Below are positions 1 to 13,044 of a stretch of DNA of 64,000 nt, one piece after another. How positions within the stretch are numbered: position 1 is the first letter of the stretch; each line of letters opens with the position of its first letter. The stretch is from Osmia lignaria lignaria. Taxonomy: Eukaryota; Arthropoda; Insecta; Hymenoptera; Megachilidae. The position numbers and the translations under genes were made by a program. The notes under the pieces were generated by a model. That model had not been told where the DNA came from and searched no databases. It worked only from the letters and a program-made list of their open reading frames with translations. Location of the stretch: NCBI RefSeq assembly GCF_051020975.1, contig NC_135035.1, positions 11,718,001 through 11,782,000 on the forward strand. Direction: 5' to 3'.

Positions 1-3000
1 GGAAGAATATCCACGTATCCATGAGTATGCCGGCGAGGCGTAGCTGCTGGAAGCTGCTGGCTGCGACCTTGTCCATCACGCTCCAGGATGCATCGTTGCA
101 CGTCCTTTTGTTTCGGTAGGCTGAACTTCTAGAAGGCTGCTGCTGGATGCACCGTTGGATCGTTGCACGAGGATGCACCCACTGTCCGAGACGCGCACTA
201 CCGCCAAAGTACGTGGTGCACCGGACCCCCGGCGCGGCGGTCTCGTGTCACAGTCGTGTCTCACCACCGCGAAACGTGTCCTGACACTTGTCCTTTATCT
301 TTTCTACCACTCGTCGTACACGGGGCAGGCTCGCATCGTTTCTCGCGAATCTATTAAACGGCGCGGCGGCTGCTTCGAATCGGGAACGCTTTATCAAGTC
401 GAGCCAGTGGAGCAGCCGAGAGAACTAGCGGTCACACGGCCGAAGAAAACGATGCGACTCGATGCGTTGCGTTGGCTCGCACGCGTCTCTCTGTGCGTGT
501 GTAAACGTATCATCCGCGAGATACCGGCGAGAATAGACCGGTGTCTATTCGATCCGGCTGGCGCCTCTTTCGAAACGAAGATTCGACCCGTTCTATATCG
601 ACTGGCAAAAACGCGAAAGAAAAATCCGTAGCGATACTCGCCGCTTACGACGAGCGACAGCGTGCACGAGTACGGGCGACCGTCGTGTGCTCTCACCACC
701 GCGTTGCCCGGAGTATTGACCGACTCGGCTCAGCTCGGCTTGGCTCGACACACGGTGCGCCGTTCTGCGGCTCCGAAACAGACGAGGAGAGAGATGCGGA
801 GGGGGCGCCTGCTCGCTGACGACTACCGCACGGCTGATCCCCACTGGTTGAGTGCGCGCGCACAACAACACTCGTACGAGTACGCTTACGGATCCGATCC
901 GATCCGATCCGATCCGCTCTGCTCTGCTCCGTTCCGTCGTTCGTAACTATACGCTCTCTGCCAATTCAACCATTCGACGGGCCTTGGACCTCCTTCTTGT
1001 TGTCTTCTTTTTTCTTGCTTCACCCTTTTTGCCTCTCGAGGTCTCGACCTGTCGTATTCCTTGAGCAACGTTCCACCGGTAAACAAACGAGCCGACTCTG
1101 CTTTTGCTCTCTACTCATCCTTGCCCTATGTCTCCCTTTTTTCTATCTTCTCCAGCCAAGCTTGTCGATAAGCTAACAAGACGACGTATCGTCGATACAG
1201 CATCTGACGTTTTCTTTCCGTTGAATGACCGATTCGTCAGGCGCCACGAATGTTTGCTCCGATTCGCAATCGCCCAATCATTCTTCTACTTTAATTCGAT
1301 AACTACACAGACAGAGATTCTACGTGAAATTAGAGAATAAATAACTTCTATAGGTAGTTTCGTTTTCGAGAACGACTTATCTTCCTCCAGTTAAATTACA
1401 CTTTAGATCGGAGATACGGATGGAAGTTTTAGTAGCGAACTCTAATGAACTTATTTTCCAAAGTTTTTCTCCAAAACGAAGCTATCTGTACAAAACATTC
1501 ATTTCACAATTTCAATCTACTTTATCACGTAAAATTACCTGCATTCGCGTAATCGGTATAAACTAAAGACACACGTAAGATCCACTGATAACGCATTATC
1601 GTTCGTCGAAGAGAAGGTTTGCTGACGTAACGATGTCGCGCGATACCGCGATGCTTCTTCGGATACTCTTCGTTCTTGATCTAATAAGAATGCAAAGAAT
1701 CAAAGTAAAGTCTCCTCGCTTTGAAAGTCTTTCACTGTCTCTGCACGTCTTCCCCTCGGAACAATCGCGACTTGGGTTTGCGAGAGCACGCTCGTTTCCG
1801 GGACAGCCTAAACAGAGAAAAGTAGAGGGTCGTTGAACGGTTGACACAGGGAAATTCAACGATACATACATACTGTAAACGTCTCCGGCGGCAGTTTTAT
1901 ACGACGATCGATACCCGATAGCTTCCCGTCTACTGCACGAAGATTTCATCTCGAGAACAGCTTCGACGCCTTCCGGACTTAAGAAAGAGATCTATGGGTC
2001 GGATAAGGATCCGACCGAAGATCCAGCAGGTTGTACCACGTGGAACGGAAGATTCGACTGCTTTCAACCCTCCCTTTTATACGGTACCCCAACTATCTGC
2101 CTATCCGAAACCGAAAGGACAAGCCTGATGTAACTGTCGTCCCAATTTTATCTTCGTAAAATTATCGAACCGTGAATTCTACCCCCACAACAATGGCGTC
2201 GAGGCTGTAGTTAGTCGCACGCGACCCATCGAGCTAGCTTAACAACCCGCGGTGTACCACTCAGCGGGGTACTTTTGTTTAACCGAGGCGTTTATTAATC
2301 AATTGCAATGGCTCGACCGCAAAGCGTTGCTCGTTTGACGGTCAAATGCTTTTTTTTTTCTTTTTCTTTTGCTTCGTAAATGGAGAGCACTCGGTGCGCA
2401 TCCTTTGATCTGTCGGGAACATCTTGTTATAATGAGCAGCTTGTAGATTCCAACCCTTTGCACTCCGTGCACAAACAACCTATAGTACCCCGATTCAAAC
2501 ACGCTTTGTAGTCACTGGGAACTTTGTACTTGTTCTAATTACTAATATTCTTATGGTCCGTGAAGAAAAAAATGATTATTCTGATGCACGAGATGAAAGC
2601 AAAATCGAAATGCAAAGGATTGGTTTAAAGGACTACAATGGATTTCGAACAATAAATGCACTGGCTGCATGATACAGCAGCTGCAACGATTCGCCTGCAT
2701 CCGAATACCGTAATGGTTCGATTTACATTAACCAGGCTTACCCGTGTCAATAGGTCAATTCGTGGTATATATGGCGGGACACTGGAAACAATATCAATTG
2801 CTTGTACCAACCAATGTATGTTAATAAAAAAAGAAAAAAAAAAACACGTAAATCTCTAAACACGAGTATGTATGTACATTCACGGGTTAAAGCGTAAAAG
2901 TTAACGAGCCTAGCTACAGAGAGCACGGATTAAACCGATGTAATGAACGATAATTAAAGCAATCCAACGGCGGCGAGTGTTTTTGAAAGCGTTTAATAGG

Positions 3001-6000
3001 TGGAGACGACTAGGTCGTTTGGAAAGCGAGACTTGAAGCCAGAGAGTACGAGACGATTCGAGGCATTAACTCCTCTTAAAGCGGTGCCGGTAAAACGGTG
3101 TGAGTTTCGGATAATTCCAACGGGGCCAATTGCCAATTGTAGAATCGATGCTTCTGTTCGCGTAATTAAACTTTCTTTTCAACGCCTGACCTGATCGTTC
3201 GTTCGAGCTCGCAGTCAATGATTCCACTATGAATTGCTTTCCTATCTGTTCCGACTTCAATCTCGTTGAATCATCCTACTCTCCGGACTTTCAGGGTATC
3301 TCAATGGTGTTACTGATGGGAGCTTCCGGGTGTAAATACATTTCCTAAAACAGACAGGAAGATTATGGATAAGGATGCAGGATATTGTAAAAAATCTAAT
3401 CTGTAAGAATGGATATTAGTAGTGAGTTACAGTATAAAATTAGGGATCACTTCCCCCCCTTTTTTTTTTGTAAACACGTGTTCATAATTTATTATCAATC
3501 GTGTACTTTATACAGTGACCTGCACAATTAGTGATACGCTCACGTTTCATACACGCACACACACTTTCAACGAAAAAATATACACACGTCCAAATCGTGT
3601 ACACTTATACACGTGCGTATGGAACATACACACATCTATTTTTTTTTTATTTTTTCTTTTTTTAATTACATGTATGATGTATGTGTTTATTAATTGGTAG
3701 TTTTCATATATAACTATCATTGTGGAGTGTGTTTTTTTTTTTTTTTTTCAAAATATATATTTTTTTGTTTCTTCGTTCGCAACTATCTATGTATGTACGT
3801 ATAGGACAAGAACGGTGGAAACGATCGTAATCCAGCTTACAAACTCTATTACTCTCTTATTTTATGCATAGTTCATTGTTTCCTGTGCGTCATCAAACGA
3901 TTTTTTATTCCTTTCCCTAAGGAATTATGATAATTAATTATACTGATGTGCGATATCTGAGTGTAGTAACTAGCAAACACTGGGAAGGAAACGAGAACGA
4001 AGTCAGAAGCTTTCAAGTTTGTCCTCTTCATATTTTATCGATGAACAACCACGGTTTTATTATAAGTAATAGACACGGTGAAAACGTTGGTCGTTCATTA
4101 ATGCAACAAGCTTCAAATTCATGTAAGATGTCATATAACTAGCGGTACAAAAAGAAAAGCGACGATTCAATTTGTAGCAGTAATTATGCAACACCCTGTA
4201 TATTAAAGCTGACTTCGATAACTCGCACAATCACAGCATTCGCTACATTGCATCTTCTCTTACTCCTTATCACAATGATTCAATGTATTGACTATTTTAC
4301 AGATAATCTCTTGCTCTTCCGTCTTCCTTTTCCTTCCTTTATTTAATTTTCTACATGTTTGCTCGCTAACGAGTCTCGTGATATTTCCTTCAACGTAACG
4401 CGATGCTTGTTTTATTAGACGTTGAAGATTTTAATACGCGATAATTTATGGTCATATCTAACTGTCGTCTGTTGCAAAGCACAGGTGAGCTGTTTTCCTT
4501 TCTTCTCTCTCACGATTTTCTTTTATGGACGGCGATTAAAAAATGTAACGCTTTTGTTACAGATTATTACGACATGCGAGGAACGCTAAATCCTTAGTGA
4601 CTAAAAAACTGTTCGCAATAATGCACGCGTTATACAAATCTTCCTTTTCATTTCGTCTTTTTTGTCTTTTTGTTATTATCAGATAATCACTGCTTTAATC
4701 TTTTTCAATCTGGATTTGCGACGGAAATTTTTCTTCTTTCTGAATGTAATTTCATATATAAAAAGGAATTTCCATGAATTGAAATAACAGCATTGCACGT
4801 TCGAAACACTGGGACGTTGTTCGATTCAATTTAATCGGACCTAAGTGATCTTCTTTCACGATACTATGATCGTTATATAGAAATTGTCGATGGATGGTCC
4901 ACGTAATTTGCGACGTTACGTCTACTAATACGCGGTCTGTCCCAAAACTAATGAAACTGATTTCTTTTTTGAAACTCATTAGTTGAAAGGGTTAATTTAA
5001 ACAGTCTCATTATTTCTGCGACTTGACCACGCGTATGTAAGTACGTACTTACAAGCTTGAAACGAAGCAGTGAATTGTTTCATCTTACGATGACAAATAC
5101 ACGTGTAACATCACGGTAGTTACACGTAATATCTAAATGAAATCGGTGATCCACAAAAAACCAAACCAATAACGTTATCGTATAAATGTTTCGATAAAAT
5201 TTGTACAATTGTTTTATCGTGCATGGCAATTCGAAGCTACGCATTGAGCACTTTCTCAAGACAACGCTTTCTCATTTGGCAAATGAAAGGTGTAAGATAT
5301 ATCATTTTTTACAAGTCTCCATAATTTCTTTTTATAATACTTCGTTGCGGTTGGAGAAAAATTACCACAAGCTGTGTCCCATACAACTGGGCCAAGTTGT
5401 AACTCTAAAACGGTGGAAGATAAAAGAAATGTCAAACCGCTATCAAACCTGATTTCTTCAATGTTTCACTGGTTACAAAATACGATAACGTTTCTTTTTC
5501 TTCCGTTTACTGTATCAAACGATATCGCAAGCAAATTTTCTAAGATACGGCAACTACCTGGATTCCATTCGTTAACCTTCACCGTTTTATAATAGATTAT
5601 TTTTATCTCAAGGCAAATATGTTTCATTTTTGTTAGAATTAAACGGTGGCGCCGAAACGTTTCTGCACATCTTACACGTACGTAATGTATTCAGTTTCAC
5701 ACTGGGAAAAGAATTCGTATGCTCTGTATTCTACACAAACAGGAGGAGCACTTTGTGCGTACACTAAAACCTTCTGAATCACGAATCGTATGTTCGAAGA
5801 ACATAAAACAGGAAAGATAGAATAGAACACTCGGTACGGTGATTACATCGATGGATAACAATTGAATGAGAATTACTTTGTAATTGTTCTCTGCTTGATA
5901 ATCTTGTCAACTTACGTATTTCGTACGTACAGAGTACTCAGGGGGTATAAGACGAACATCATGTGCGACAAACTGTTTACAACGTTCGATTCTTTTACAA

Positions 6001-7443
6001 GCACGAAAAATAGTCGATTCACATATAACATTAAATTTCATTCACTCATCCGCGCTCGCGATAGAGCACCCCTTAAATGTACGTATTTTTTTTTTTTCTT
6101 TTTCTTTTCACGTTTAAATACTAATGTAGGCCATGGCATTATATCTTTAATGTATATATATGTGTGTGTTAATAAAAAGGTCTGACATAATCAAAGTTTT
6201 GCGCAATTGTATTCGATCAAATGCAAAATACATATGATTTAAAATAATCGTAAAAAGAATGGAAAAAAACATTGCACAGTGATTGAATAAAATTATCTAA
6301 TAATGCACTAATCCATCGGCTTTTGGTATATCTAAAACTTATATTTCTTATCTTTGAACATTCGAACACGATAGATGTTTTACATCAGACCTCTGTTGTA
6401 TACGAAAGCCAATAATAAAGCCATAAGACAAAATGTTGCCTTATACATTGAATGCTTCATTCCTGATTCAGAATATTAATTACTCATTAGGCTACGAACA
6501 CCTAACACACGTTTCCACTGACGAAAGAGAAACTCGTTGTTAATTTAGATTACTAAATAGTCGAGTATCGTTTACATCGCTACGAAGAGACGATGATTAA
6601 AAATTCAATATAAAATTATACGATAAATTGTAGACGCGTTATAAAAACTTGAAACGAATTCGATCAAGAAATATATATAAAAAAAAAAAAAAAGAAACGA
6701 TTGAATTTGGTAGACTTAGAAACGATGATTAATATTATAATTGAAAGTAAAGAAAGTCGCTTGAAGCTATAACGTTTAACAGCTGTTTCAAAGAAGAAGC
6801 TGAAACGATATACGAAAACCATTATAGTCATTTCATGACAGGATCTTACGCGAAGAAGTAAAAAAGATTTCTATAGAATGCATTGTGCAATAAAAACGCT
6901 CAATTCCATAGTGTATTCTTTCGATGGTACAAAAATTGATGTGTACACGCGTACTGAGACGTGGTCTCGTATTATCGAGTAGATGAACACCCAATATCTC
7001 CGATAAATTTGTCTTTTATCTTTTTTTTTTGGTTTTTTGTTCTTGAACCTTTAAATCTTAAACTGATGCTGAATCGATCATTTTTTAAAAAATCTAGTTG
7101 CACTTTTAGGAGATAGTTAACATTTCCTTTCGATTGATGCATTTCTTATCGTTCCTATTTTGTACACTTATTTTACAGTGGTGGGATATCAATCGTTCAA
7201 CGCTTATTAATACTAGAAACTCATAGGCGGAATCGACGAAAGGAAAGAAAACATTCACGAGTTATAATAGATACCTATATACGATGAAGGACAGAAGACC
7301 CACGATTTTTTTTTCTTTTTGGATGTTTTTTTTTTCTTTTGGCAGGTGCATTTCACTTTTGTAAAAAAAGAAAAGTGACCCTTTAAAAAGGTAGTGCGTT
7401 ATCTTGACGCAACCCCCTAATACTTGCTCGATATTTCTGACGT
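1..7443. other. Noncoding region, CpG-rich left end then AT-rich
   Basis: No convincing gene is visible. The first ~1.1 kb is GC- and CpG-rich with short open frames on both strands that overlap each other and show no family signature; it resembles an insect CpG-rich promoter or upstream region of a gene lying to the left. From ~2 kb onward the DNA is AT-rich with long A and T homopolymers (for example around 3,460, 3,730, 6,090 and 6,670) and short CA-type simple sequence near 3,550. The part just left of 7444 should include the 3' untranslated region of the M-Ras gene on the minus strand. I see no tRNA or rRNA-like stretch. Confidence 0.6.
891..915. repeat. (GATCC)5 tandem repeat
   Basis: Five perfect copies of a 5-bp unit GATCC in a row, followed by degenerate CTCTGCTC repeats. 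It lies in the CpG-rich left end and has no coding role that I can see. Confidence 0.85.
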
Positions 7444-8269
7444 TTATAAAAGAATACATTTCCCTGAACGTCTCCGTTTCCTTCGATTTTTCTCCAATTC
7501 GGCTGGAGGTTGATTTCTGATAATACGAACAACCTGGAGCAAAATTATTTAAACTTCTTATCTGTTCTAACCCATGTGCCATTGAACAACAATCATTCCT
7601 CCTAGCTCTAACTCCTACCTCATGGAATGCTGCATCTACATTTAATGGAGGATCTTTGGCAGAAGTTTCAATATAAGGTATACCCAACCGGTGAGCCAAC
7701 TCCCTCCCCTGTTCCTCTGTAACTTTTCTCAAATGTACCAAATCAACTTTGTTGGCTACCAGTAGCATAGGATATACATCTCTGTCCTTTACCCTAAGTA
7801 TCTGGGTATAAAAATTCATGATATTCTCATAAGACTGTTTGTCAGTCACAGAGTATACTAACAGAAACCCATCACCCTTGCGCATGTATTGTTCACGCAT
7901 GGCACTGAATTCTTCTTGGCCAGCTGTATCTAACACTGTTAGGTACAAATAAACCTTTGTACACATAAAAGTATAGGGTACCTCTAATGCTATGTGGCAA
8001 GCATGATGCAAAAGTAGCTGACAGCATGGTTCAAAATGAATCAAAATGAATGAAAATGAATATCTCTCATGTTACTTACCATCTAAAATGCACCATTGTT
8101 TGTCTACCTCTGTATGTTGAATGTAACTGTCTTCAATGGTAGGATCATAATCGGTAACAAATAATTTTTGAAAGAACTGTATGGTGAGAGCGCTCTTTCC
8201 AACACCTCCATCTCCAACTACGACCAACTTGAAGGTCATAAGGTTGTCATTATTGGGAGGTCGTGTCAT
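7444..8269 (-). CDS. Mras: M-Ras (R-Ras3) small GTPase
   Basis: Ras-family GTPase of 198 aa. In vertebrates M-Ras acts at the plasma membrane and with SHOC2 and PP1 forms the phosphatase that activates Raf. Exons (minus strand): 8269-8080, 7935-7619, 7533-7444; the lengths sum to 597 nt. Visible motifs are the P-loop GDGGVGKS (residues 19-26), effector loop YDPTIEDSY (41-49), DTAGQ (66-70), NKVD (125-128), ETSAKDPP (153-160), a basic tail and a C-terminal CILL box whose final Leu predicts geranylgeranylation. The effector-flanking segment with HTEVDKQW and ILDVLDTAG matches M-Ras rather than R-Ras, Ral or Ras. The terminal 29 residues lie beyond an 85-nt intron (7534-7618) that is easily missed, because reading through it stays open. 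A 5' UTR acceptor near 8325 and a donor near 8675 suggest noncoding upstream exons. It is transcribed divergently from EFTUD2. Confidence 0.9.
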
Positions 8270-9594
8270 ACCGCCTCTTGTTCTCCTACCCCCTCCCCCA
8301 CTGCTGTGTCTTCTTCTGCCTATCCTGTCAACTCTTTTAATTTATTGTTAGCAGCGCGTCTGCTCGTTAATTGTCAAATTTCACTAGCTATCCAAGGTAC
8401 CCTGAAAGGGTTAACACCTAATTAGATCAATAAAATTTATAATACATAGATTCTTAATGATTCGTATCATCTAATGCAATAGTTTTATTTTCGTAAGTTT
8501 AATAATCAAAAAACTAATGCACAGCATCGCGATGTAGCGGGTGTGTCAATTACACTTAATAGGCCAAAATTAGAAGACAAGCCACTGACGTTTAACCGGG
8601 GTTTGGCAGCTCGTACAATGATAGTTTTACTTTGCCAAATTAATCTACTTTTTTATATAATAAAGAATACTTACCTTACATGTTCTGCCACTGCTGCTTC
8701 GCGTTCTTCCAGCTGTCAGTCCGGACCACTGTGCGCAACATTCGTAGCTATATAAAAAAGTATGTTTGTGTAAGCTTCCGAAGTTAGTTTCATATACAAT
8801 GGTTCTTCTATTCTTTTATGACCATGCGCGAAAATATAAGTACTCTAGCGGCATATCTTGTAATTATCACATGGGCAACAGTGATGCCAACAACCATCAT
8901 AATTTACAGCTCTTGTAATGAAATAAGAATAAACTCGAAATTATTTCCTTTTCTATCTTTGCAGATTTGATCATTATATTAAACGTATTTTAACAAAAAT
9001 TTACCATCCCCATTAACATAGAATAAGAACCCTTCACAAAAGTATTTTCCTTATATTGGCAAGTCATTTTGTTCTTGTATTCTAAGTACTTCGTTCTGTA
9101 ATACAAGATTACACGATTGTGTGTAAATGCAAGCGGGAATACGCACGTGTAGTAGAAGACAAATATTAGTGACATTCCGTATTTGTATATTTAATGTAAT
9201 AATTAAAAACTTTTAAAAAACATTTTTGTTTTATTTCATAATTCACTTATATTGATTTAAAACAAGTTTACAGCCATTACCAGTTACAAATATATAACGT
9301 TGAGTAGTCGTACATGTATTACTGTTTAAACAGTATCAATTTTGACAAATGTATAGAACTCATCTTTTGTAAATGTTGTATTAATTCCAATAAAAATGGT
9401 TAATGGCTGTTAACTATTTTAATTACTAAAATAAGACCGGTTATTTCTCAGTTTGAGGTTATGTACAACTTCTTAACCAATTGTAAATAATCATAATTAT
9501 AATCGGCTTTTATAAAAAGTTCATCGCATGTAACATATAAGTAAACAGCTTATCCCTTATATTTGCAGTTATTTAATTAAAAGACAAATCCACC
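8270..9594. promoter_or_regulatory. Divergent intergenic region, M-Ras / EFTUD2
   Basis: About 1.3 kb between the start codons of two divergent genes. On the minus strand it holds probable 5' UTR splice sites for M-Ras: an acceptor of the form TTGACAG|GATA near 8325, and a donor with a GTAAGGTAAG core near 8675. On the plus strand an acceptor ATTTGCAG at 9561-9568 precedes the EFTUD2 start by 26 nt, so EFTUD2 also seems to have a noncoding first exon. No other gene is visible. Start sites cannot be placed by eye. Confidence 0.5.
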
Positions 9595-12500
9595 ATGGAT
9601 ACAGACCTATATGATGAATTTGGCAATTACATTGGCCCGGATTTGGCCTCTGATAGTGAAGATGAAAATGAATATGGAAATGCTGGAGATGATGCAGAAG
9701 ACAGAGACCGCTCAGATGAGGAAATGGAAGAAGATAAGGATGAGTCTAGAGAACAAATGGAGCAAGGCAATTCTATGGCAGTTGTATTGCACGAGGATAA
9801 AAGATATTATCCTAGTGCTTTAGAAGTTTATGGACCAGAGGTAAGCCAAGTGATTATAAATGTTTCCAGTGCTTATTATCAATTATTCATTTATGATAAA
9901 TTATAGGTAGAAACTCTAGTGCAAGAAGAAGATGCACAGCCACTAGACAAGCCATTGATAGCACCAACCAGAAGACCAAAGTTTCAAATAAAACAACAGC
10001 AACTTCCAGAGACAACATACAGCATAGAATTTTTAGCTGATATGATGGATGCACCTCATCTCATAAGAAATGTTGTTTTACTTGGTCACTTGCACCATGG
10101 CAAAACCACCTTAGTTGATTGTCTAGTAAGACAGACTCATCCCTATCTGCACAGTGTAACAGATGAAAAACCACTGAGGTATACCACTGACCTAGTTGCA
10201 GACATTGTAAATACTTTGCACCATCAATGATGAATAAAAACCCTATCTTTTGTCTAGGTATACAGACACATTATTCACGGAGCAACAACGGGGTGTATCG
10301 ACCAAGGCAACCCCCGTGACCTTACTGTTACAAGACGTGAAGTCAAAATCCTATCTCCTAAATATATTCGACACACCGGGTCATGTAAACTTCTCAGACG
10401 AAGCGACAGCAGCTATACGTTTATCCGATGGAGCGGTGTTGATCGTCGACGCTGCTGAAGGAGTCATGTTAAATACCGAACGTCTGTTAAAACACGCGTT
10501 ACAGGAAAAACTCGCGTTAACAGTGTGCATAAACAAGATAGACCGATTGATACTAGAATTAAAATTACCACCCCTAGACGCGTATTACAAATTGAGACAT
10601 ATCATTGAAGAGATCAATGGACTGATAGCCCTGTACTCAGATTCTGAGAATCCCTCTTTTGTATCTCCAGCGATCGGAAACGTATGCTTCGCAAGTTCTG
10701 AATACAATGTCTGTTTCACCCTTAAATCCTTTGCGGCACTTTACGCCAAAACCCATCCCACCCTGAATGCCAATGAATTCGCGAAAAGATTATGGGGCGA
10801 CATATACTTTAATTCAAAAACGCGGAAGTTTACCAAAAAACCACCTCACAATACTGCACAACGTAGCTTCATCGAGTTCATTCTCGAGCCTTTGTACAAG
10901 ATATTCGCTCAAGTCGTCGGTGATGTTGACACGACTCTACCCGATGGTTAGTCGATTGGTTATAAATTAATGTAACAAGTTTAATTCGTCGGGGTATAAT
11001 TATGTAATTTACTTCCACAGTACTGGATGAACTGGGGATAAGATTAACATCAGAGGAAATGAAAATGAACATCAGACCTCTGTTGAGGCTGGTGTGCACA
11101 CGTTTCTTGGGTGATATGTGTGGACTAGTGGACATGTGCGTAGCTCATGTCCCCAGCCCTCAGTCACATGCACCAGTCAAGGTTCAACATGTGTACACTG
11201 GTCCCATGGATTCACCTTTAGCGCAAGACATGATTAATTGCGACCCGGATGTTAGTACTTGCGAATTATCGTGTAAATTTAATATCTAATACTTCATTAA
11301 ACAAATTAAATTCTCTTTGCAGGGAAGATTAATGATCCACAGTACAAAAATGTATCCCACCGAGGACTGTACGCTGTTCGTAGTCCTGGGAAGGGTCATG
11401 TCCGGAACCCTCGAGGCAGGACAACGCGTCCGCGTATTGGGCGAAGCGTACTCGCGTACAGACGAAGAGGATTCTCGCGTTCTTACAGTTGGAAGACTAT
11501 GGATCAGTGAGGCACGTTATTCGATCGAATTGAACAGAGTACCTGCGGGCAATTGGGTTCTTATCGAGGGCATAGACAGACCGATCGTAAAGACAAGCAC
11601 GATTACCGATCTGAACAACTCAGACGATCTCCACATCTTCCGTCCGCTGAAATTCAATACGCAGAGTGTAATTAAAATAGCCGTCGAGCCTGTCAACCCC
11701 TCAGAGTTACCAAAAATGTTAGATGGTTTGAGAAAAGTGAACAAAAGCTATCCTCTATTGGGTACCAGAGTCGAAGAGAGTGGCGAACACGTAGTCTTAG
11801 GAACGGGTGAACTGTACTTGGATTGTGCGATGCACGACTTGCGTCGTATGTACTCTGAGATCGACATAAAAGTGGCGGACCCTGTAGTAGCATTCGCGGA
11901 GACAGTAGTAGAAACAAGTTCCCTAAAATGTTTCGCCGAAACACCAAATAAACGTAACAAGTTAACCATGATCGCCGAGCCTCTTGAAAGAGGTCTTGCC
12001 GAAGATATTGAAGCAGAACATGTTCGAATCACATGGAACAAGTAAGTAAAACTTTTGTATGTTACAAATCATATACGAAACAGGATGTGTTTCATTGTGC
12101 AGGAAGCGACTAGGAGAGTTCTTTCAAACAAAGTACGACTGGGATTTGTTGGCTGCCCGAAGTATATGGGCATTTGGTCCAGACTCCACTGGACCTAACA
12201 TTTTAGTCGACGACACATTGCCATCGGAAGTGGACAAAACGTTATTGAACAGCGCCCGTGACGCCATTATTCAAGGGTTCCAATGGGGTACTCGGGAGGG
12301 TCCACTCTGCGAGGAACCAATTAGGAACGTGAAATTCAAAATCCTGGATGCCGTCATTGCCCAGGAACCTCTCCATCGAGGAGGTACATAGTTTTCGTTT
12401 CTTCCTAAATAAAAATTTCACTCCCCTTAGATTACTAATCCTCCTGAACCTAGTTTATAAGTTTTAAGTTAAACCCTGTCCTCTTCTCTTTATCTTAGGT

Positions 12501-13004
12501 GGTCAAATAATTCCCACCGCCAGAAGGGTAGCCTATTCTGCTTTCCTCATGGCGACACCAAGGTTGATGGAGCCCTACTTGTTCGTCGAAGTCCAGGCAC
12601 CCGCCGATTGCGTGTCTGCCGTATATACGGTACTGGCTAAAAGGAGAGGTCACGTGACCCAAGACGCTCCCGTTCCCGGAAGTCCTTTATACACCATTAA
12701 GGCTTTCATCCCAGCGATCGATAGCTTCGGTTTTGAGACCGACTTGCGAACGCACACGCAAGGTCAGGCTTTCTGTCTGTCCGTATTCCACCATTGGCAA
12801 ATCGTACCTGGCGATCCTTTGGATAAAAGTATTACGATACGACCCCTCGAACCACAACCAGCCACCCATTTAGCTAGGGAATTTATGTTGAAAACACGAA
12901 GACGGAAGGGACTGTCCGAGGACGTGTCCATCAACAAATTCTTCGACGATCCTATGTTACTTGAATTAGCTAGACAAGATGTATTACTTAATTATCCATT
13001 GTAA
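9595..13004 (+). CDS. EFTUD2: EFTUD2 / Snu114, U5 snRNP GTPase
   Basis: EF-2-like GTPase of the U5 snRNP that drives spliceosome activation and disassembly together with Brr2 and Prp8. Exons: 9595-9840, 9907-10178, 10258-10946, 11021-11250, 11323-12041, 12103-12383, 12499-13004; the total is 2943 nt, 980 aa, close to the ~972 aa of human EFTUD2. Domains in order: acidic N-terminus (residues ~1-70, rich in D and E), G domain with GHLHHGKT (142-149), DTPGH (211-215) and NKID (265-268), then translation-factor domains II to V ending in basic KTRRRKG near the C-terminus, as in the family. The start context CACCATGG is strong. All introns are short (66-115 nt) with consensus GT/AG ends and consistent phases. 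Exons 1-2 use AT-rich codons and exon 2 has no CpG, while exons 3-7 are CpG-rich. Confidence 0.96.
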
Positions 13005-13038
13005 TCTGTAGCTATAAATTTCGTACACTAATTTTATC

Positions 13039-13044
13039 ATTAAA
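13039..13044 (+). promoter_or_regulatory. Likely EFTUD2 polyadenylation signal (ATTAAA)
   Basis: An ATTAAA hexamer 35 nt after the EFTUD2 stop, followed by a T/G-rich stretch (TTGTGTGTTTC). Position and context fit a poly(A) signal; the cleavage site is not known. Confidence 0.5.

Noticed and set aside
155..946. Overlapping open frames of 60-158 codons on both strands in the CpG-rich left end
   Set aside because: They overlap in several frames, have no recognizable domain and an Arg/Ser-skewed composition as expected from GC-rich noncoding DNA.
5862..6185. 107-codon plus-strand frame
   Set aside because: It reads through a T homopolymer as poly-Phe and has no family signature; most likely M-Ras 3' flank or intergenic DNA.
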